This document shows positions 15,961 through 24,194 of a DNA stretch of 52,023 nucleotides, piece after piece. Location of the stretch: NCBI RefSeq assembly GCF_021655115.1, contig NZ_PPXY01000018.1, positions 1 to 52,023 of the forward strand. Reading direction: 5' to 3'. The translations under genes and the position numbers were made by a program. Below the pieces are notes generated by a model. It was not told where the DNA came from. It was given only the letters and a program-made list of their open reading frames with translations, and did not search any database. The stretch's first letter is position 1. Each line of letters starts with the position of its first letter. This DNA comes from Clostridium sp. Cult3 (lineage in GTDB: Bacteria > Bacillota > Clostridia > Tissierellales > Tepidimicrobiaceae).

Positions 15961-16002
15961 AGCACCATTGGTGTCGTAAAAGATACCATTGGTGCTATTT
16001 TT
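15961..16002 (+). terminator. Strong terminator before the paired ABC exporters
   Basis: AGCACCATTGGTGTC pairs with GATACCATTGGTGCT around a GTAAAA loop, followed by ATTTTTAT. A second small palindrome (AATAGCA/TGCTATT) follows at 16009-16027. Confidence 0.8.
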
Positions 16003-16049
16003 ATATAAAAAATAGCATTTGCTGCTATTATATTATTGAGGTGATATAA

Positions 16050-17897
16050 ATGGTAGATGTAAACATGAAGAAAGAAAAACCTAAATATTCCACTTGGGCG
16101 AACATTCTTTATCTATTAAAAAACATTTGGAAATGGGATAAACCATTGTTCTTATTATCTGCAATACAAATTCCTGCTATAGTAATTATCCCTCTATTAG
16201 GAATATATTTGCCTAAAGTATTGATAGATTCCATTGTAGAAGGTGTATCCATTTCCCAATTGATGATAAACATCGGCATACCTATTTTAGCCATAATCAT
16301 ATTAAAAATCATACTAGAGGCTTCATCATCAGCTACAGTTGCTAAAAAAATTTATCATAGGATGAAATATGTAAGATTACTTATGTATAAGCAAATGGAT
16401 ACAGATTTTGAAAATATAGATGGGGCAGAAGGGCAAGATAAGGTAATGAAAGCAAATATGGCCACAAATCAAAACTCTGCAGCTACTGAAGCTGTAACAA
16501 ATATTAGTGTAGAGTTTTTCTCCAATATATTAGGGTTTATATTATATTCTGGGATAATATTTACGATTCATCCTGTAATAGTTGGATTCATTATTTTATC
16601 AACAATTATAAATTATTTTATGGGGAAATATGTGAATAATTATGAATATAAAAATAAGGATAATCTATCTCCTATAGAAAGGAAGCTTAGGTATATAAGA
16701 AATAAAACTGGGGATTTCAAATCGGCAAAGGATATTAGACTTTACAATATGTCCTCTTGGTTTCAAGGAATGTACCGTAAGCTTCTAAAGGAGAGAATAT
16801 ATTTTCAAAAGAAGAATGTATATCGAAGATACTTTTCCAATATTATAGATGGAATACTATTACTTATAAGGGATGGAATGACCTATGGATTTCTTATATA
16901 CTCAGTCCTATATAGGGATATGCCTGTAGGAGATTTTGTATTATACTTTGGTGCAGTAGCTGGCCTTTCTACATGGCTATCAGGAATTGTAAAAAATATA
17001 AATGAACTAAACGCTATTGCCCTTGATACCAACGATTTAAGAGAGTTTCTTGAGATGGAGGACAATATGAATAGGGATAAGGGAATAGCTCTACCAAAAT
17101 CCTATGAATTACCTTGCGATATAGAACTTAAAAATCTCTACTATAAATATCCTGGAGCTGAGGATTACACTATTAAAGATATAAATTTTCATATTAAAAA
17201 GGGAGAAAAACTAGCTTTAGTAGGACCTAATGGAGCAGGAAAGACCACCCTAGTAAAGCTTATATGTGGACTATATACACCTACCAAAGGGGAAATATAT
17301 ATAAATGGCAAGAAATCTAGCCTTTATAATAGGGATGAATACTATAGTTTATTTTCCATAGTATTTCAAGACACCTATCTACTGCCTGTATCTATAGAAA
17401 AGAATATTGCCTTACAGCTAGAGGAGGAAATAGATGATGAAAAGATGGATAGCGTCCTAAACATGTCAGGACTTATGCCTAAAATTCGCTCTCTACCTAA
17501 TGGCAAAAAGACTTTATTAGTTAAATCCGTATATAGTGAGGCTATAGAGCTATCAGGAGGGGAGACTCAAAAGCTAATGCTAGCTAGAGCATTATATAGG
17601 GATGGACCTATTATCATACTAGATGAACCAACAGCAGCATTGGACCCTATAGCAGAAAATGAAATATATCAAAGATACAATGAATTGACCCAAGACCATA
17701 CTAGTATATTCATATCCCATAGGTTATCCTCTACTAGATTTTGTGACAGGATAGTATTTATGGAAGATGGGAGGATAGTGGAAGAAGGGGATCATTACAC
17801 CCTTATGGAGAAGGGTGGAAAATATAGGGAGATATACGATATGCAATCCCATTATTATAAGGATGATATAGGTGGTGAAAAGTATGCAGAAAAATAG
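16050..17897 (+). CDS. ABC exporter half-transporter, subunit A of a pair
   Basis: 615 aa. A membrane domain of about six helices covers residues ~25-330. The ATPase domain has Walker A GPNGAGKTT, Q-loop IVFQDTYLLP, signature LSGGETQKLMLARALY, Walker B IIILDEPTAALDP and H-loop FISHRLSS. It probably forms a heterodimer with the next gene product, whose start lies inside its 3' end. The class (peptide, lipid or drug efflux) cannot be settled from sequence. GAGGTGAT precedes the ATG. The 150 bp upstream hold a terminator, so it likely has its own promoter. Confidence 0.93.
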   Translation: MVDVNMKKEKPKYSTWANILYLLKNIWKWDKPLFLLSAIQIPAIVIIPLLGIYLPKVLIDSIVEGVSISQLMINIGIPILAIIILKIILEASSSATVAKKIYHRMKYVRLLMYKQMDTDFENIDGAEGQDKVMKANMATNQNSAATEAVTNISVEFFSNILGFILYSGIIFTIHPVIVGFIILSTIINYFMGKYVNNYEYKNKDNLSPIERKLRYIRNKTGDFKSAKDIRLYNMSSWFQGMYRKLLKERIYFQKKNVYRRYFSNIIDGILLLIRDGMTYGFLIYSVLYRDMPVGDFVLYFGAVAGLSTWLSGIVKNINELNAIALDTNDLREFLEMEDNMNRDKGIALPKSYELPCDIELKNLYYKYPGAEDYTIKDINFHIKKGEKLALVGPNGAGKTTLVKLICGLYTPTKGEIYINGKKSSLYNRDEYYSLFSIVFQDTYLLPVSIEKNIALQLEEEIDDEKMDSVLNMSGLMPKIRSLPNGKKTLLVKSVYSEAIELSGGETQKLMLARALYRDGPIIILDEPTAALDPIAENEIYQRYNELTQDHTSIFISHRLSSTRFCDRIVFMEDGRIVEEGDHYTLMEKGGKYREIYDMQSHYYKDDIGGEKYAEK

Positions 17898-19746
17898 ATT
17901 TAGGGAAAATATTAAAACATTGAATACTGGTCTAAAGGAAATTCATGAATTGCAGCCTTGGGTATTGACTGTGACTATATTTGATTCCCTTTTTAAATCC
18001 CTAGCCCCTTTCATAAATATATATATGACTGCAAGGATTATTGATGAATTGCTAGGAGTAAAAGATATAGATAGACTCATATTTTTAGTAGGATTGACCA
18101 TTGGGCTGAATTTAATAGTTCACTTAATATCCACCGGTTTGGATCATTTAAGGACTATGCTTAGAAGTATAATGATGCAAAATCAGGATATGAAGATGAA
18201 TGAAAAGATAATAAATATGGATTATGAGCATGTGGAAAATCCAGAGACCCATAAGCTTCGTACCAAGATAGCTGAAGCGGAAAACTTCAATGGTGGGGGA
18301 ATTATTAATCTTTTAAATCATTTAGGGGCATTTGCAAAAGGTTTAGCAACGGTTATCACTTCTATGGTATTAGTTATAGAATTATTTAAACCTAATATGG
18401 TAGCAGAGGGAAATCTATATTTTATTAATAGCAAATTATTTTCTTATGGATTTTTGATATTGATTTTAGCAGGAACTATTTTTAATTTATATTTAAAGAC
18501 CTTAGAAGATAAAAAGATTTTTAAATATTTCAGTGGAGTAATGGATTTAAATAGGATTTATGGTTTTTATTACGATCAAGTTTTAGACTACAATGCGGGA
18601 AAGGAAATAAGATTATATGATCAAAAGCATATATATGATAAAGAAATAAAATCCTTTATTGCAGGATCAAATAAAACGCTAAAAGGTATGGAGGACACAA
18701 ATGCCAAATATGGAGGAATAAGTGCCTTGATATCCTCATCAATTGGAGGTTTAGTATATATATTTGTTGGGCTAAAGGCTATAGTAGGAAGTATATCCAT
18801 AGGGAGTATAGTCCAGTATACAGGAAGTATAACACAATTCATATCTGGCAGTACAGAGATTTTAACTTCTATAAACAATATTATAAACAACAATCAATAT
18901 CTTCAATTGTATATAGATTTCCTAAATATAGAAGGGGAAAAGTACAAAGGGACCTTACCTGTGGAAAAAAGAGATGATGATGAGTATGAAATAGAGTTTA
19001 GAAATGTATCCTTTAAATACCCAGATACAGATGAATACGTGCTAAAAGATGTTTCTATTAAGCTAAATATTGGAGAGCGCTTGGCTATAGTAGGTATGAA
19101 TGGTTCAGGAAAGACTACCTTTATTAAACTTCTATGTAGATTATATGATCCCGATGAAGGGGAGATACTTCTAAATGGAATAGATATTAAAAAATATGAT
19201 TATGAAGAATATATGAATCTATTTTCCATAGTGTTTCAGGATTTCAAGCTATTTTCCTTTTCCCTAGGGCAAAATGTAGCAGCAGCGGTGGATTATGAAG
19301 AGGAAGAAGTAGTAGATGTTCTAGAAAAGGCAGGTTTTGAGGAGAGATTAGAGACCATGCCAAAAGGTGTATATACTCCTTTATATAAGGATTTTGATGA
19401 AGATGGAGTGGAGATTTCTGGAGGAGAGGCTCAAAAGATAGCTTTAGCTAGGGCATTGTATCGAGATGCACCTATTATTATATTAGATGAACCTACAGCA
19501 GCTTTAGATCCTATAGCTGAGTTTGAGATATATTCGAAGTTTAATGCAATAGTAGGTACCAAAACAGCCTTTTATATATCCCATAGACTTTCTTCTTGTA
19601 GATTCTGTGATGAGATAGGGGTATTCCATGAAGGAAGGATAGTCCAGAAGGGTACTCATGAGGAATTACTGAAAGATGAAGAGGGAAAATACTATGAACT
19701 GTGGCATTCCCAAGCCCAATATTATAATGAGGAAGAAAGTGCATAG
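17884..19746 (+). CDS. ABC exporter half-transporter, subunit B of a pair
   Basis: About 620 aa with the same architecture as the upstream subunit: membrane domain to ~residue 330, Walker A GMNGSGKTT, signature ISGGEAQKIALARALY, Walker B IIILDEPTAALDP and H-loop YISHRLSS. ATG at 17884 has GGTGGTGA about 6 nt upstream. Starting there gives a 14-bp overlap with subunit A, which implies translational coupling and a fixed 1:1 complex. Both subunits keep complete catalytic motifs, including the Glu after Walker B, so neither site looks degenerate. Confidence 0.93.
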   Translation: MQKNRFRENIKTLNTGLKEIHELQPWVLTVTIFDSLFKSLAPFINIYMTARIIDELLGVKDIDRLIFLVGLTIGLNLIVHLISTGLDHLRTMLRSIMMQNQDMKMNEKIINMDYEHVENPETHKLRTKIAEAENFNGGGIINLLNHLGAFAKGLATVITSMVLVIELFKPNMVAEGNLYFINSKLFSYGFLILILAGTIFNLYLKTLEDKKIFKYFSGVMDLNRIYGFYYDQVLDYNAGKEIRLYDQKHIYDKEIKSFIAGSNKTLKGMEDTNAKYGGISALISSSIGGLVYIFVGLKAIVGSISIGSIVQYTGSITQFISGSTEILTSINNIINNNQYLQLYIDFLNIEGEKYKGTLPVEKRDDDEYEIEFRNVSFKYPDTDEYVLKDVSIKLNIGERLAIVGMNGSGKTTFIKLLCRLYDPDEGEILLNGIDIKKYDYEEYMNLFSIVFQDFKLFSFSLGQNVAAAVDYEEEEVVDVLEKAGFEERLETMPKGVYTPLYKDFDEDGVEISGGEAQKIALARALYRDAPIIILDEPTAALDPIAEFEIYSKFNAIVGTKTAFYISHRLSSCRFCDEIGVFHEGRIVQKGTHEELLKDEEGKYYELWHSQAQYYNEEESA

Positions 19747-19784
19747 TAGAAGATTTACTAGGATTTTGGGGCAAAGTATGAAAC

Positions 19785-20789
19785 TTAAGATAGAAGGTGA
19801 TTTATAAAGAGCTCTAAATCGGTATTTTCCTCTGTAATTTGAATAGTCTTTGAGAGGTTTACCTGCAGCTCTCTACTAACAATTGCCCTAAAATCCAAAT
19901 TGCTTTTTTCATCTATATGAAAATTGTCATGGCTTTCCAATGCTTTAGCTTGAGACAGAAAATCTTCAATATTTTTAACGGTAATCCTAGGGAATTTCTT
20001 TTTTAAAATCAAATTTCCATCTAATATGTAAAAAAGTTTATAACCGTCGTCTAATTTTTCTCCCATTAAAATCCTATCATTTTTGGGGGAATGGATCTTG
20101 TTAAGGTTGTATAGATACTCTATTGATGATAAAGTATCTCTATAATAAGAAGCTCTCTCAAAGTGCAACGATGAGGAAGCTTCTTTCATATTAGTCTCTA
20201 TTGTTGACATAAAATTTTTCATACATTCTTCCTGGGAAAATATCTCTATTAAACATTGCCTATTTTTCTCAAAGTCATCTTTTTCCATAGCTGATGGCAA
20301 AGGATTATAAGCAAACTTATATGAATTCAAATGTTTTTTTATAGGATATAGTTTTTTTAGTAGTTCAATTAAATTTAAAAGGATGTTTTTACTTCTATAA
20401 GGACCAAAGCTATATTCGTTTTCCTTTTCAATAGTAAGGGATAGAGAATTAAATCTATTATAGTCTTCTATTTTTAAGTACACATATTTTTTATCATTTT
20501 TATACTGACTATTATAGATAGGTCTATACTTTTTAATCAATTTACACTCCAATAGTTGTGCTTCTAAATGGGTATCTGTTACTATAAAATCAATATCATG
20601 GATATTAAAAACCAGTTGATTTATTTTATTGAAATCATGATTAGTATAGAAGTATGATTTTACTCTTTTTTTTAGACATTTGCTTTTACCAATATATATG
20701 ATATTTCCCTGGGAATCTATCATCTTATATATTCCAGGTTTTTCAGGTATGGATTCAATTTTGTTTTTTAGATATTTAGGTATACTCAA
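19785..20789 (-). CDS. UvrC-like GIY-YIG endonuclease lacking the C-terminal nuclease half
   Basis: About 334 aa, roughly half of UvrC. The N-terminal GIY-YIG domain reads PEKPGIYKM ... NIIYIGKSKCLKKRVKSYF, with the conserved Glu in LLECKLIKKYRPIYN. A UvrC-like YSFGPYRS segment follows, then a UVR-like motif LHFERASYYRDTL. The RNase H-like 5' nuclease and HhH regions of UvrC are absent, so it resembles Cho-type UvrC homologues that make only the 3' incision. TTG at 20789 is favoured because GGTGAT lies just upstream and the protein then begins like UvrC. A TTG at 20849 is in frame but falls in a TTGACA promoter-like element. Confidence 0.8.
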   Translation of the reverse strand: MSIPKYLKNKIESIPEKPGIYKMIDSQGNIIYIGKSKCLKKRVKSYFYTNHDFNKINQLVFNIHDIDFIVTDTHLEAQLLECKLIKKYRPIYNSQYKNDKKYVYLKIEDYNRFNSLSLTIEKENEYSFGPYRSKNILLNLIELLKKLYPIKKHLNSYKFAYNPLPSAMEKDDFEKNRQCLIEIFSQEECMKNFMSTIETNMKEASSSLHFERASYYRDTLSSIEYLYNLNKIHSPKNDRILMGEKLDDGYKLFYILDGNLILKKKFPRITVKNIEDFLSQAKALESHDNFHIDEKSNLDFRAIVSRELQVNLSKTIQITEENTDLELFINHLLS

Positions 20790-20983
20790 TATTATCACCA
20801 AATGCTTATTCATTGTAAATATTTTTTCATAATTTATAACTATTGTCAATGGATTAAAGGATTTTAAGGTATAATGTTGAATAACTATATATTGGGCAAT
20901 AAAATAAAGGAGAAAATAGATGGTGTAAATAATCGGCCCTAAATTTTATGAAGTTGTATACAATTAAGCTTTAGAAAGGTTGA

Positions 20984-21787
20984 GTGATGATGTACCTAAA
21001 GTCTCTAAGATATGTAAAACCAAAGAATCTAAATAAATATCCTTTTAATATTCAGTTATTTGACAACTTAGACATTTTGGAATTCAAAACCCCTGTGACA
21101 ATTTTTGTCGGAGAGAATGGGACAGGCAAGTCTACTTTATTAGAGGGGATTGCAGCAGGGGTTGGCTCTATAACTATTGGCGCCGATGCTGTTGATTATG
21201 ATAGTTCTATGGAAGCAGCTCGACGGTTGTCTAGAAATTTAAAGCTAACTTGGCATATTAAAACGCGAAGGGGCTTTTTTTTAAGAGCTGAGGACTTTAT
21301 ATCTTATACTAATAAAATAGCAAATCTAAGGAATGATTTGGAAGAAGAATTAATGGAAATAGAGGATAGGTATGATAATAGGTCTGATTATGCAAAGAAT
21401 TTGGCAAAAATGCCATACAATAATTCATTATATGAATTGAAAGCAAAGTACGGGGAAGGTCTAGATACAAAATCTCATGGTGAAAGCTTTTTAGAACTAT
21501 TTAAATCCAGGTTTGTCTCCAATGGATTATACATATTAGATGAACCTGAGACTCCTTTATCCCCTATGAAACAACTTGCTCTAATATCTATGATAAAGGG
21601 AATGGTAAAAGAAAATGCCCAATTTATTATAGCTACCCATTCTCCAATACTAATGGCTATACCAGAAGCAACGATTATATCTTTTGATGAATCCCCAATT
21701 AGAGAAGTGAATTATAATGATTTGGAGCATGTAAATTTGACAAGAGATTTTTTAAACAATCCGGAAAGATATTTAAGGTATTTATAA
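20984..21787 (+). CDS. AAA family ATPase (COG3910-like)
   Basis: 267 aa. Walker A GENGTGKSTLLEGIA is at about residue 43, an ABC-type signature-like region SHGESFLELF near 165, Walker B YILDEPETPLSP near 185, and the distal His in FIIATHSPILM. Such compact SMC/ABC-like ATPases are widespread and of unknown role; some act in defence or DNA repair, but no partner gene (TOPRIM, nuclease) is adjacent. The start may be GTG 20984 or the ATGs at 20987 and 20990. Confidence 0.85.
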   Translation: MMMYLKSLRYVKPKNLNKYPFNIQLFDNLDILEFKTPVTIFVGENGTGKSTLLEGIAAGVGSITIGADAVDYDSSMEAARRLSRNLKLTWHIKTRRGFFLRAEDFISYTNKIANLRNDLEEELMEIEDRYDNRSDYAKNLAKMPYNNSLYELKAKYGEGLDTKSHGESFLELFKSRFVSNGLYILDEPETPLSPMKQLALISMIKGMVKENAQFIIATHSPILMAIPEATIISFDESPIREVNYNDLEHVNLTRDFLNNPERYLRYL

Positions 21788-21793
21788 TATGGA

Positions 21794-21886
21794 GTGATAA
21801 ATGCTTATATGGATAAAGTGTCTAAAATAACTCCAAAGGATTTAAAAGATTATGATTTAATCGTTTTTGGATCAGGGATTTTGTAG
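21794..21886 (+). pseudogene. Flavodoxin fragment
   Basis: A short frame reads KVSKITPKDLKDYDLIVFGS followed by GI and a stop. This matches the region of flavodoxins in which an aspartate/tyrosine strand leads to the GSGIY flavin loop. Both the N-terminal FMN-binding T/SxTGNT loop and everything after GSGI are missing, so it is a remnant about 30 codons long. Confidence 0.55.
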
Positions 21887-21915
21887 AAGAAATCAATAAT
21901 ATAGGGAGGTCAGCC

Positions 21916-22929
21916 ATGGAAAAGAGAAGATTAGGGAAAACTAATTTATTAGTATCAATAATAGGATTTGGAGGCATTCCTATTCAAAGGGTAAGTAGAG
22001 AAGAAGCTATAAAAATAATTGGAGCTGTTAAAGAAGCTGGCATTAATTTTATAGATACGGCTAGGGGTTATACTGTTAGCGAATCATTAATAGGTTGTGG
22101 ATTAAAGGAGCATGGTAGAGAAAATTTTATATTAGCTACCAAATCTGGTAAAAGGGATTGCGATGGGATATTAGAAGAGCTAAATATTAGTCTAAAAAAC
22201 TTAAATACAGATTATATTGATCTTTTTCAATTTCATAATATTAAGTCTTTAGAAGAGTTAGATTTTGTAATGGGTCATGGGGGTGGTTTGAAAGCTCTAA
22301 AAGAAGCTAAATCCAAAGGAATAATAAAAGAAATAGGAATAACTAGCCATATGCCAGAAGTACTGGATAAGGCTATGGATACAGGAGAGTTTGCTACAAT
22401 ACAATGTCCGTATAATCCAGTGGAGAGACAGGCAGAAGAAGTGTTTAGAAAGGCCAATAAATTGGGAATAGGAGTAATAGTTATGAAGCCATTAGCAGGA
22501 GGGGCAATTCAAAATGCGGACTTATCTTTGAGATTTATTACAAATAATCCTAATGTTACAGTAGCTATACCTGGTATGGACAGTGTAGAACAAGTAATAG
22601 AAAATGCTAAAATTGGTGAAAAAATTATACCTTTAAACGAAGAAGAAAAGGCTTTATTATTTCAAGAGGCAAAAGAATTGGGAACAGAGTTTTGTAGAAG
22701 ATGTGGCTATTGTATGCCTTGCCCCCAAGGAATAGACATACCTTCACAATTCTTAATGGAAGGATATTATAAAAGATATAATTTACAGGGATGGGCATTG
22801 GATAGGTATCATTCTATGGAATTTAGGGCAAAGGATTGTATAGAATGTGGAAGTTGTGAGGAAAAATGTCCTTATAATTTACCTATTAGGGAGATGCTAA
22901 AAAGAGTAGACATTTTATTAGAAGGATAG
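21916..22929 (+). CDS. Aldo/keto reductase with C-terminal [4Fe-4S] ferredoxin domain
   Basis: 337 aa. Residues 1-~255 form an aldo/keto reductase TIM barrel (RRLGKTNLLVSIIGFGGIPI, INFIDTARGYTVSES with the catalytic Asp/Tyr, and DYIDLFQFHNI). The C terminus has an isolated cluster region CRRCGYCMPCPQGIDIP and a second CIECGSCEEKCPYNLPI, giving at least one [4Fe-4S] site. These predicted-oxidoreductase family proteins are common in anaerobes; the substrate is unknown. GGGAGG precedes the ATG. Confidence 0.92.
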   Translation: MEKRRLGKTNLLVSIIGFGGIPIQRVSREEAIKIIGAVKEAGINFIDTARGYTVSESLIGCGLKEHGRENFILATKSGKRDCDGILEELNISLKNLNTDYIDLFQFHNIKSLEELDFVMGHGGGLKALKEAKSKGIIKEIGITSHMPEVLDKAMDTGEFATIQCPYNPVERQAEEVFRKANKLGIGVIVMKPLAGGAIQNADLSLRFITNNPNVTVAIPGMDSVEQVIENAKIGEKIIPLNEEEKALLFQEAKELGTEFCRRCGYCMPCPQGIDIPSQFLMEGYYKRYNLQGWALDRYHSMEFRAKDCIECGSCEEKCPYNLPIREMLKRVDILLEG

Positions 22930-22977
22930 TGGCACAGTGATGGGAATGGGACATGGAGAACCGTCCCCGCTGTCCCA
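22928..22977. repeat. Dispersed REP-like element, reverse orientation
   Basis: It contains GAGAACCGTCCC, the complement of the GGGACGGTTCTC core seen at 13441-13491, plus AGTGGCACAGTG and GCTGTCCCA at its ends. It starts at the stop codon of the aldo/keto reductase gene and ends about 23 bp before the amidohydrolase start. Confidence 0.7.
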
Positions 22978-23000
22978 AAAGCTACTAAGGAGGTAGACAT

Positions 23001-24194
23001 ATGTTAATTATCAAAAATTGTAGACTAATGGATATGGTAAGTATGGATGAAGAGATGAGGGATATCCATATTGATGGGGAGGGAAAGATAAAGGCTATAG
23101 AGGAGGAAATAGATGTTAAAGACTATCCCAATGCAGAGATAATCGATGCTAAGGAAAGACTGGTAACTCCAGGCCTTATAGAGCCTCATTGTCATATGGG
23201 AGTTTATGAAACTGCCATAAGGGAAGGTATGGATGGCAATGAATCCACAAAACCTGCTACACCAGAACTAAGGGCCATAGATGCAATTGACCCTATGGAT
23301 GCAGCCTATGATGTAGCCATAAGACATGGTGTTACAACAGTAGTAGCTGGTCCAGGAAGTGCCAATATTATTGGAGGCACCTTTGCTGCAATGAAAACTT
23401 ATGGAAATATATTGGACAAGTCTTTAATAAAAAAAGAAGTATGTATGAAGATGGCTTTAGGAGAAAATCCAAAGTTCAATTATGGCAAAAGAGGCAAGGC
23501 ACCATCTACTCGAATGATGAGTGCTGCCATCATGAGGGAACAATTATTTAAAGCTAAGGAATACTATGAAAAATATAAAAGATTCGAAAAAAGCCAAGAC
23601 AAATCTAAAGGTTTTGATTATGATCTAGGGCTACATAGCCTAATGAGGGTGTTTGATGGAATGAGGGTAAAAATCCATGCTCATCAGGCAGATGATATCT
23701 TAACAGCTATAAGAATAGCAGAGGAATTTGGTCTAAGATATACTATAGATCATTGTTCAGAAGGATATTTAATAGTAGATGAATTAAAGGAGAAGAATGT
23801 TCAATGTATAATTGGGCCTACTGTAGGAGGTAGAGGGAAATTTGAATCCCGTAACAAATCCTTAGAAAGTGCAGCTATATTGGAGAGGAAAGGTATAGAT
23901 TTTGCTATAATGACCGACCATCCAGTAATCCCGGTAGAAGGTCAAACTATGCAGTTAGCTTTGTTTGTAAAACATGGACTATCACGAGAAGCAGCCTTAA
24001 AAGGGGTTACTATAAATGCAGCTAGATTGACAGATATTGATAATAGGGTTGGCAGTATAGAAGTAGGAAAAGATGGGGACATAGTAATCTGGAATGTGGA
24101 TCCCCTTGACACCATGAGTCAAGTAGGTATTACTATTATAGATGGAAAAGTAGTTTATGAGAACAAGGGAGATGAGGCTCGTGTTGATTATTAA
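23001..24194 (+). CDS. Amidohydrolase (imidazolonepropionase-like), catalytic paralogue
   Basis: 397 aa of the amidohydrolase superfamily. The metal-site set appears complete: H63 and H65 in EPHCHMG, H228 in HAHQADD, H251 in IDHCSEGY and D306 in MTDHPV. The small composite beta-sandwich is made from the N terminus (MLIIKNCRLMDM) and C terminus (GKDGDIVIWNVDPLD). It should hydrolyse a cyclic or linear amide; the substrate is unknown. AAGGAGG precedes the ATG. The next gene is a close paralogue overlapping it by 14 bp, so the pair is translationally coupled. Confidence 0.9.
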   Translation: MLIIKNCRLMDMVSMDEEMRDIHIDGEGKIKAIEEEIDVKDYPNAEIIDAKERLVTPGLIEPHCHMGVYETAIREGMDGNESTKPATPELRAIDAIDPMDAAYDVAIRHGVTTVVAGPGSANIIGGTFAAMKTYGNILDKSLIKKEVCMKMALGENPKFNYGKRGKAPSTRMMSAAIMREQLFKAKEYYEKYKRFEKSQDKSKGFDYDLGLHSLMRVFDGMRVKIHAHQADDILTAIRIAEEFGLRYTIDHCSEGYLIVDELKEKNVQCIIGPTVGGRGKFESRNKSLESAAILERKGIDFAIMTDHPVIPVEGQTMQLALFVKHGLSREAALKGVTINAARLTDIDNRVGSIEVGKDGDIVIWNVDPLDTMSQVGITIIDGKVVYENKGDEARVDY

